22,755 nt of DNA from Terana coerulea (lineage: Eukaryota; Basidiomycota; Agaricomycetes; Polyporales; Phanerochaetaceae): positions 1 through 22,755 of the forward strand of contig JAKOGH010000749.1 in assembly GCA_024811115.1 (NCBI GenBank). Direction: 5' to 3'. Below the pieces are notes generated by a model. That model did not search any database, had not been told where the DNA came from, and saw only the letters and a program-made list of their open reading frames with translations. Of this stretch, positions 12,901 through 20,100 are shown in pieces. The first letter of the stretch is position 1. Every line of letters begins with the position of its first letter. The position numbers were made by a program, and so were the translations under genes.

Positions 12901-13573
12901 TTCTGGGAATCGTTCGGAGGCCTTTTTCTCAAACACCGACGCGTACTCGGTATTTTTCTGGTACTTGAGTTGTCGTCTGAGTATTGGCTTTCTGCGCGAA
13001 TTCCATTGCCGGGTTGACTTTAGCATTGATCCATAGTGCTCGCGTAGCTATGGGGTTTATGTCTTCAGTCCAGGTTACCGCTGTAAGTTTCTTCTCTCCT
13101 GGTAGGTAGGAATATAGGATATCGCCTTCCTCCAATTCTCCAGGTGTCATGAGGTCAACTGCTCGTAATTGAGCGAAATTAATCGTTGGTTCGTCGGCTG
13201 GTCGTAAGATTTCAGGGTCTTCTGACGACAGTTTGTTAATCCTTCGATCGTCCTCGTCAGGTAGTACTTCTACTGAGACTCGTTTTCCAAACTGGAGGCG
13301 TCCATCCTTCCAGTTGATGGCCGGGTTTCTATCCTTGAGCCAAGTGATGCCAAGGATGACTTCCTCTCTGCCTAAGTTCGTGACGAGGAAGTTTGTTCGA
13401 ATGGTGCGGCCTCCGACCGTCATAGGTATTTCTACCTCATGTGTGATGCGTCTTGACGGTTTGGAGTGCCGTCGACGTTAAACACCGCAATGGTTCGCTC
13501 GAGTTTTCGTGACTTGAGCTTGAGTTTCTTCACCATTTTCTCAGATATGAATGTTCCTCCTGCTCCCGCAGTC
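9982..13573 (-). pseudogene. pol: pol polyprotein: protease, RT, RNase H, integrase, chromodomain (frame-broken)
   Basis: Coding-strand order from 13573 down. The aspartic protease has LVDCG in place of the usual D-S/T-G and ends in the ILGITWLKD flap-like segment (about 13350). The reverse transcriptase has [13 protein letters not shown] and [13 protein letters not shown] (about 12650-12550) and the catalytic YMDD at 12386-12397. RNase H has FLIESDAS near 11960 and [14 protein letters not shown] near 11830. The integrase has a zinc-binding N-terminus near 11260-11090, the D,D(35)E core with VVVDHD near 10990, SDRGPQF near 10860 and [12 protein letters not shown] near 10750. A chromodomain follows at about 10180-10035 (YEVEAILNHRR, YLVKWKGQ). 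Frame changes by one base occur at about 13575, 13460, 12950, 12480, 12330, 11940, 11680, 11350, 11200 and 10900, so the copy is not translatable as one chain. Chromodomains of this group direct integration to chromatin marks. Confidence 0.9.
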
Positions 13574-14773
13574 TACGAGGGCGGGTGTTTCGACGATTCT
13601 CTCTCCTTTCAACGTTATAGGGATGCGCATAGACATTGCATTCATTTCCGCTATAAGTACAGAGTAGGTGGAGATGCGAACAGGAGCTGACGTCGAGGCA
13701 GGCTCCTTTAGGAAAAATCCTTTCCAAGCCCTTTGGCGAGGTTCTTGCGCTGCTTCTTTGGAAAGCGAGCTGATGAGGTTGCGAATGACCATTTCTCCGT
13801 CCTCGTCTTCTTCGTCAGAGTCCTCGGACTCCTCGTCGCTAGAGTCGTTCGTGACAACGGTGGCCCCACGCACCGTAGTGCGCGGCTTCGGCTTCTTTCC
13901 ACTGTCTTGGTCGGAGGGTTTCTTCCTTTTGGTTGGGCAATCCTTAGCAAGATGTCCCTTACCTCCACAGTTGTAGCATAGGCCCTTCTTCCTGGCCTCC
14001 TGCCTTTCCTCTTTAGTTCTAATCGCATCTACGTCCATCGCGTTTTCGTCCCTATCTTCGGATTTGTGCGATCGGTGACGCTTGTCATCTTCATCGTCGT
14101 CGTCTTCGATGAATTTAATCACCGAGTCGTACCAGGCTGATAGCGTGGTTGGTTTTACCGCTGAGCTGAGGCGGATTTGGTTCTTCATGTCGACGGGGAT
14201 GCATTTCTTGAAGCTCCGGATGAGCTGGGCGTCGGTGTCGCTGCCTTTGAGCTGTAACGCGAGGTGTCTGAACTTGATCACTGTTTCCCTGACAGTGTCT
14301 TTCTTGTCTCGTTCGGATCTGTTTTTAAGGCGTTCGATTTTCCTTAAAGCGTTCGAGATATCGTCAGCGTTGAACGGATCTTGTCGAAATCGTCCCAAAA
14401 TTCGGGCGAGAGTGCCGGGATATCCTTTATCTCCGTATTCGTCGAGTTTCAGATCTGCCCAGGATTTGGCTGATCCTTTCGTCATATAGGAGAGGGCGAA
14501 GATGATTCTTTCCTTTGGGAGAGCGAAGTCGGTGGGGTATGCTTCAAAATAAAGGTGACAACCTCTTTTGAATTCCTTGACGCGTTTTTCTGAGCCGTCA
14601 AACTCATCTGGGGTCCTCAGTTTAGTTGCTTTCGAGGATTTCTTCGGGGTTGCTCCCGTCGAGGTTGAATTTGCCGTGATTGCAGCCTTGATTTCCTGTA
14701 TCCCTTGATCTACATCCGCAAACTTCTGGGCCATCCTTGTTTCCATTGTCTGTGCCATTCCCTGTTTCTTCAC
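13541..14773 (-). CDS. gag: gag: capsid/nucleocapsid protein with one zinc knuckle
   Basis: An open frame of about 410 codons. The N-terminal part has the capsid-like signature FKRGCHLYFEAYPTDF and SYMTKGSAKSWADL, typical of Ty3/gypsy Gag. An acidic linker (EDDDDEDDKRH) leads to a single CCHC knuckle, CYNCGGKGHLAKDC, followed by a second acidic, serine-rich stretch. The frame runs on into the first residues of the protease (ETPALVDCG) and then stops at 13541 after an apparent one-base insertion in GGG. Gag and Pol were therefore probably one continuous frame, as in Tf1-type elements. The left limit given here is a GTG, not an ATG; the true N-terminus lies upstream in another frame (see the next feature), so this copy is not intact. 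Confidence 0.8.
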   Translation of the reverse strand: MKKQGMAQTMETRMAQKFADVDQGIQEIKAAITANSTSTGATPKKSSKATKLRTPDEFDGSEKRVKEFKRGCHLYFEAYPTDFALPKERIIFALSYMTKGSAKSWADLKLDEYGDKGYPGTLARILGRFRQDPFNADDISNALRKIERLKNRSERDKKDTVRETVIKFRHLALQLKGSDTDAQLIRSFKKCIPVDMKNQIRLSSAVKPTTLSAWYDSVIKFIEDDDDEDDKRHRSHKSEDRDENAMDVDAIRTKEERQEARKKGLCYNCGGKGHLAKDCPTKRKKPSDQDSGKKPKPRTTVRGATVVTNDSSDEESEDSDEEDEDGEMVIRNLISSLSKEAAQEPRQRAWKGFFLKEPASTSAPVRISTYSVLIAEMNAMSMRIPITLKGERIVETPALVDCGSRRNIHI

Positions 14774-14802
14774 TATTTCCGTTCGATATTTCCTGGCTTT
14801 CT

Positions 14803-15143
14803 GCTCCGGTGGGATCCCGAGTTAGAGTGTAGAATTCGATTTGTTTGTCTAGACACTCGAGGAAATGTTCGAATGTTACTTCAACTTGATTGATGAAGAC
14901 GGTGAAGGGTTCGTCGGTTTGGTTGACGATGAAATTGGGGTTGACAGGATCTGGGGGATTGGAATCGGATGTGGAGGATGAGATGGTTCGTGGGGTCTGG
15001 TGTTGGCCTCTGGTGCACGGTTCGTAACCTTCAGTGGGTTGGATCGTTTTCTTGTCTGGTGTGTTTCGGTTCTTGCAGGGGTTTTCGTCAGCAGAATCGT
15101 AGGATTCCTGTGTCGGTTGCGAAGTTGACGTCTGTTCCTGACT
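14803..15143 (-). pseudogene. Probable N-terminal part of gag in a shifted frame
   Basis: Upstream of the main gag frame, a different reading frame is open from 15143 (after a TGA) to about 14803. It contains a coherent segment with FTVFINQVEVTFEHFLEC and FYTLTRDPTG, which looks like structured protein and leads directly into the main gag frame after a one-base shift near 14803. Before it lies a long polar stretch rich in T, S, P and Q. No ATG is present in this frame, so I cannot place the start codon; either it has mutated or it lies in yet another frame. Confidence 0.5.
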
Positions 15144-15322
15144 TCAGATGAAATCGGTGTGTACGGAGCGTACACACAGTTCCGTTGGCGTCTGCCGTGG
15201 TGGTTCGGTGAGCCCTTGTCCTTGTTACAGGACCAGGGTTGGAGTTTCGGGATAACTAGTTAAGTAGTCGGCCGTTCGGTGGGTTCTGGGTGACTTAGAC
15301 TCAAAAGAGTCGGTCGGTTCGA

Positions 15323-15333
15323 AACTGCGATCT
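15323..15333 (-). promoter_or_regulatory. Self-priming primer-binding site
   Basis: On the coding strand the 11 bases AGATCGCAGTT start 2 nt after the 5' LTR. They are the exact complement of AACTGCGATCT, which lies inside the 5' LTR on the same strand (15455-15465) and again in the 3' LTR (7934-7944). There is no TGG at the LTR edge, as a tRNA-primed element would have. In Tf1 of fission yeast the first 11 nt of the transcript fold back on such a site to prime reverse transcription; the match in length and place is close. Confidence 0.75.
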
Positions 15334-15454
15334 AATGTTAAGACCAAGGTCGTTGCGCAATGAGCTGGGGCTCAATGCGACTCTGAGGGCTATTACGGAG
15401 GTTTCCCTCTAGCACGCAGAGACTGACCAGAGATATCGATGTTAATAAACAAAG

Positions 15455-15499
15455 AGATCGCAGTTAAGGCTATGAGGCCTTGACTGGTCGATCTTTATA
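15455..15499 (-). promoter_or_regulatory. LTR core promoter: TATA box and predicted transcript start
   Basis: On the minus strand, TATAAA lies at 15499-15494. The first base of the segment complementary to the PBS (AACTGCGATCT) is at 15465, exactly 34 nt downstream of the first T, a normal TATA-to-start distance. If the transcript starts there, its first 11 nt pair with the primer-binding site, as required for self-priming. The start site is inferred, not shown. Confidence 0.65.
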
Positions 15500-15564
15500 C
15501 TACTGTACAAGATGGTGGCGTGGGAAGCATACTACGTATCCGTACTAGTGTTGAGACTAGTAGA

Positions 15565-15638
15565 TGAGTCTGGGCAGGGCGTAGGGTACGCTACGCTAGC
15601 TGAGTCATAGGGCACAGGGCGAGGTGAGTCATGAGTCG
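15565..15638. promoter_or_regulatory. Cluster of bZIP (AP-1/Gcn4-type) sites in U3
   Basis: Four TGAGTCN heptamers within 74 bp: TGAGTCT (15565-15571), TGAGTCA (15601-15607), TGAGTCA (15625-15631) and TGAGTCG (15632-15638). TGAGTCA is the consensus bound by fungal Gcn4/AP-1 bZIP factors. They lie about 100-175 nt upstream of the predicted transcript start, where activator sites are expected. The same cluster is in the 3' LTR at 8044-8117. Binding is inferred from sequence only. Confidence 0.45.
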
Positions 15639-15695
15639 CGAACCGAGCCGATATTGCTAATCGTTCGAATAAAAGAAATAACTCTGTCCGTAACA

Positions 15696-15920
15696 GTCTG
15701 CGGCTACGACACGGCGACGGCTAAGAACGTCAAGTTCTCCGACGGCGGTGACTCGGGGTCGTTTGTGGTGGGTAGGGATGGGCGTGTCATTGCTCAGATT
15801 ACGGGCGGTGGAGGTGCTGCCGACGGGACGGACACGACGTACACCACTCCCTTCTACGCGCTCCAGAAGGCCGTCAAGAAGAAGTATCCGAACTGCTACC
15901 TCGTCCCCGCCGCTGCCTAA
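15696..15920 (+). pseudogene. C-terminal fragment of a trypsin-like serine protease gene
   Basis: 74 codons open directly at the LTR edge and end with TAA at 15918-15920. The fragment contains GGDSGSFVV, the active-site serine motif of chymotrypsin-fold proteases (GDSG), followed by ITGGGGAADGTDTTYTTPF and a lysine-rich helix (LQKAVKKKYPN). Similar C-terminal ends are found in uncharacterised basidiomycete trypsin-like proteins. The part that would hold the catalytic His and Asp is absent: it should lie to the left but is replaced by the retrotransposon. The GC-rich codon use (GTC, AAG, TCC) differs from the AT-richer LTR beside it. The gene is dead here; an intact copy may exist elsewhere in the genome. 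Confidence 0.75.
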
Positions 15921-17177
15921 GTTACGGCCGGTAGCCTCCCCCAACGACACGTTTCTGTCCGACTATCTTTTCGCTCGACATGTCATTACTTGCGTACTGC
16001 TGTCCCTGATACGAGACCTACCGGGGGCGCAGCGGAAGTGAGGAAGCCCCTATACATAGGGTTGAATGACAGTATCGTGCAAGAGGTTGAGACGTACCAG
16101 GCCAGCTGCCCATCGCTCTCAATCCACTCTCGGAATTTCTCAATGTCTACGGGCCTTGTAGGACGTCGAAGCGATCGGGGCTGGTGTGTGGACCACGATT
16201 TCGACGTTGAGTCCGCCACTTTTCGAGTCCGCCGTTCTTGTCGAGTAGCCGGATGTATCGCATCTGACAAGGGCAGCATCTCAGCAAAATCATCTTCCCA
16301 AGGTCAACCCCACACGGCATCCCACCTTCCGATGCTATATTCACTCGCCATCATTGAAGCCTGGAGAAACTCGGCGTTGGACTGGCTCCTGGCCAGTAGT
16401 GATCACCATTTGGCGGCATTCGAGATGAATTCCGATGTCGTTGTTCGCGAGAGCCCTTTCATTGCGATTATTCTTCGAGTCTGCCTCCCTCGGAAGGACG
16501 GCATTACCAAGCTTCCTTGCGGATGCGGGGCGCTGCGCTAAATAGCGGTCAGCTCTGAGCAGCTCTTTATATGAATAACTGTCCAACTCACCTCGTATCC
16601 CATTTCCCTAATGCTTATCAGATGCACTGCCTGCTTACGCTTCTTCGATGAACGATGTTTGCTCGTGGACTAGAAGATCTGCTGAGAGGCTATAGCACAA
16701 TAACACCAACTGTCCATTCAATACGAGAATGCACTGTCAAACTGCATAATGGAATGATCAGGGCAATGATACTGAGCCGTAACGAGCTTCAAAAGCGTCC
16801 GTATTGCTGAGATCGGACACCCCGACGCCAAAGGCTTTGTGGCGTCGGCGCTTCATGGAGTTCTGCAAGCGTCGGCATGTTTGGTGCGCAATACTTCATA
16901 CTCGCCCCATTTCTCAGCCTTTCATCTGCGCAGAACATTTCCATATACTCTACCCCAGTCGTACATCAATGTAATGCTACCCCATAACAGCGGCATAAAG
17001 TGACAATTGCGAGTGTGAGCAATGTCCGACAAAAGTTGAAACGAAGCACGGGCGGAGTTTCTGAACAAGGCAGCTAGCACAACAAAGCATACACTACCTG
17101 CTGAACACTGTCGCTCACCCCTCGTAATTCCACTCCTTTCCCCTCTCCCGCCGCTTCCTTCGCATTTTCCATCGCCG
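15921..17177. other. Intergenic region between the protease fragment and NLR-B 3' end
   Basis: 1.26 kb between two converging 3' ends. A 183-codon plus-strand frame (15990-16541) and minus-strand frames at 15986-16279 and 16341-16586 are open, but I recognise nothing in them and see no exon chain linking them. They may be decayed gene remnants. The only clear structure is the hairpin at 16822-16848. Confidence 0.5.
16822..16848. repeat. Near-perfect hairpin
   Basis: CCGACGCCA (16822-16830) is the exact reverse complement of TGGCGTCGG (16840-16848). The inner bases AAGG/CTTT extend the pairing, so almost the whole 27 bp is palindromic apart from one bulged base. It lies about 330 bp past the NLR-B stop. 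It could be a transcript-end structure or part of a degraded element; I see no flanking duplication. Confidence 0.5.
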
Positions 17178-20100
17178 CTACTTCTCCACCGGTTCTTCGG
17201 ACCAACACTGCGCCCAGTTGTCCCCGTGCACGAAACGGCTAAGGTCTAGCTCGATAGGCCCTCCGCCACCGAGTACATGCTTTATGCCCGGTCGGATCAG
17301 GTGGGCACGGTGCTTCTGTGGTACCCAAAACAGCCTTTCACCATTCGGACCGAGGATCCATCCATTCCATTCGCCACGGTCATCATCAGCCAACATGAAA
17401 TCCTTCGCATGCGGCGATGATGACGAGGTGGTATCCAAAGTCGATGGAAAGGCATGCTTCGCATTACGCGAAAACAGGTATGTACGATCCGGTAAAGAGT
17501 TGCGGTCTTGTTGCGAAATCTGGTGAGGAACAGCTTACAAGCTGATAATAGTTACTCACCAGGCGATTGAAGTAGACGCATTGCATTCCACACCTGAACA
17601 GCGCCATCGCCTGGACACACTGCCAGATGCCTGCCGTCTGGTGATATGTCCACGGACTGCACCGGACCCCTACTTGCAACCTCAGGCTGTCCTTCGCAAA
17701 TTCGGCGCCCCAAACTCGAACGGTGTCGTCCACGGATCCCGAGATGACACGCTTCATATCGGGTGAGAAGGCAGTTGTTCGTACCCAGTCATTGTGACCA
17801 ATAAAAGGGCTCCCTACCGCTTCTCTTGTTGCAGTGTCCCAGACGCGCACAGTTTTGTCCTCGGAGCCAGAGCAAAGCAATCTTCCATCTGGAGAGAGTG
17901 CCACTGAGAGCACAAAGCCCGTATGCGCCCTTATCTCCCAAAGAACCTCAGATGTTGTGCTGCAAACCGCGATCACTACACCTGCCGTGGTGCCCAGTAT
18001 GGCAAGGGAGCAGTCTCGCGAGAAGGTGGCGCAGTGAGTAGTGCCTTTTTCATTATCCGGGATGGAACTGCTGGCGACTGCCCCAGTATTTAGGGACCAA
18101 GTCTGGATGGAATGAGATGAGATTGACCAGATAGTCTGGGAGTCTAGCGAAAATGCCATGGCAAGCACAGCGGACGAATGTCTCATGGGGCCCAGAGAAG
18201 GTTCGGCGCGCTGTGTGGCGTCCCATAACGATACCGCGCCGTTTTTGGAGCCCGACGCCAGAGAGCCGCCGTCAAGCGCAAACGCGAGGGAAGAGATCGG
18301 AATGCCAGGATCCGTCATCGACTCCGAAACCAGTTGCCCTGTCGCGCTGTCCCAGATGTGAAGCCGTCCGTCTTCGGCGCCCGTTGCAAGTTGTAGACCG
18401 TCCGGTGCGAATTTGATGCAATTAAGCGACAGCTTGTCGTAGTTGGTAGCAAATGGTCCTTTCAACTCGCCGATAGCTTGACTGGCATCCCATAGTCGGA
18501 TGGTGGTATCGTAAGCGCTGGATACGACCTGGTCACCGCCAGCTGTAAATGCAACAAATCGGACCGAATCTGTATGGCCAGAAAGAACCTGGTATTGCCG
18601 AGTTGCCAAATTCCACAAGCGGATGGTATGATCATCTGATCCAGTCGCAAGTGTTTGGCCATCAGGCGCAAATGCGGCGCATCGGATTTGGGATGTGTGG
18701 CCAACTAACAGACTCTGGTCAGCTTCGTAGGTATGAGCATTCCAGAATCGGATGACGCCATTGGTAAATCCAGCGGCAAGATGGCGACCATTGGGGGAAA
18801 TGGTGGCGCAGTGCACACTACCGTAGTTCTCCTTGGTCCAAAGAACATGAAGCGGAGCGCCAGTGATAAGGTCGTGGATTGTCATGCTATCGTCGGAACA
18901 TGATATAAACCCTCGCCCTTGTCCTTGTCCATCTTTCAGAAATTTGACTGAGTATGTGAAGTTGTTGTCACCGGAGTTAAGACGCCAGATCTCTTGGCCT
19001 GTTGACACCATCCACAGTCGGACACTGCCATCGTCACCGCCGGAAACAAGGTATTTGCCGTTTGGGGAAAAGGAAACGCAGCGGGCAATATTATGATGTC
19101 CAACAAGGAGTATACGCAAAACAAGAGAGTCAGACTGTATGTCCCAAACGCGAACGGTCCCGTCTGCAGAGGCAGATGCCAGAAGAGCGCCATCAGCGGA
19201 ATATGCAATGTCCAGGATGTCGTCGAGCTTCTCCCTGGAGCGATGGATAACCCGACCACTTTGGATGTCTTGCACAATGAGCCGGTGGTCGTCGGTCACA
19301 AAGGCAACCTGGCCGCCGTGTGTAGCAAGTGCAACAGCTCCCATCCTGCTGGTTAGGCCTACAAGTCGGTACGGTGTGGAGGGCAATTGCTCAGTGAGGC
19401 AATGTATGGCGTTGGGAAGGAAGTGACGGTAATGTGCGCAGAAGTGGTTGGACTGGTAGTGCATTGGAATGATGGACAGGTAAATGCCGCAAGTATGTTG
19501 CTCAATATGCCAGCAGATGTAAATTTCGTCAAGCAAAACTGCTAGTTCAGTGGCTAGTTGCAGGGTATTCCGTTCAAGAATTTGCTGAACATTCGGGTTC
19601 TGTCATAACAGTCCAATGAATATTATTACGTGCATCCACAACTTTGATAGCATACAGTGAGAACATACCAAAGTCACGCGTAACAGAACTTCATATGCGT
19701 ACTCATAGACCCCTCCCAAAAGACTCAACACCTCTAGCCAGAACACAAGCTTCGCTTCTAGCAAGGATACCAACAACCCCAAAGAAGCTGCGCCCATGTC
19801 TGCCTCAGCAGCAGCATCGAAATGGTGTGCCCAGAAGCGACATGAGTACGCCAGCTGTGGGGAGATCTTAGCCTCGATGCGGTCCGCTAGGTCCGGTATA
19901 TCTTCATTCTGTACGTGCGAGGACGCTATGCCGCATATGTTGAACATCAGTTCGCTGTCCATGATGCGAAGTGATTCTGTAGTAATCGAGGCGTGAAAGG
20001 GCGCGTCGTGACCGACGTGGAAGTCACCACCGCGCTCGTCGTCCATCAAGAAGTCGCGGAATGATGTGTGAAGAGGCGCCACCGGTGTGTTATCTGCACC

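Larger units (their letters stand above)
7814..15695 (-). mobile_element. Ty3/gypsy chromovirus LTR retrotransposon (Tf1/sushi-like)
   Basis: A complete-length element in minus orientation: 5' LTR 15336-15695, PBS 15323-15333, gag, pol in the order protease-reverse transcriptase-RNase H-integrase-chromodomain, a third coding region, a purine-rich tract at 8175-8184 and 3' LTR 7814-8174. The domain order and the C-terminal chromodomain place it in the chromoviruses of the Ty3/gypsy (Metaviridae) group. The LTRs begin TG and end CA and differ by one substitution and one single-base indel, which by itself suggests a young copy. The coding part nevertheless has many single-base frame breaks, so this copy could not express full pol. 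The 5-bp flanks are TCGAG (7809-7813) and GTCTG (15696-15700), so there is no target-site duplication. Confidence 0.95.
15336..15695 (-). repeat. 5' LTR (360 bp)
   Basis: Direct repeat of 7814-8174 with two differences, and the LTR that would drive transcription of the element leftwards. It contains a TATA box, the predicted transcript start, a cluster of TGAGTCA sites and a small inverted repeat (ACTAGT, 6-nt loop, ACTAGT at 15544-15561). Its outer edge at 15695 joins directly to the coding sequence of a serine-protease gene on the opposite strand. Confidence 0.97.

Noticed and set aside
15301..15335. GGTTCGAAAC next to the 5' LTR as a tRNA T-arm or a tRNA-derived PBS
   Set aside because: The flanking bases do not form a proper five-pair T-stem, and there is no TGG at the LTR edge; the self-complementary 11-mer explains the site better.
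17560..19536. Near-identical WD repeats, as in fast-evolving fungal NLRs under concerted evolution
   Set aside because: The blades differ clearly from one another at the protein level; no recent repeat homogenisation is visible.
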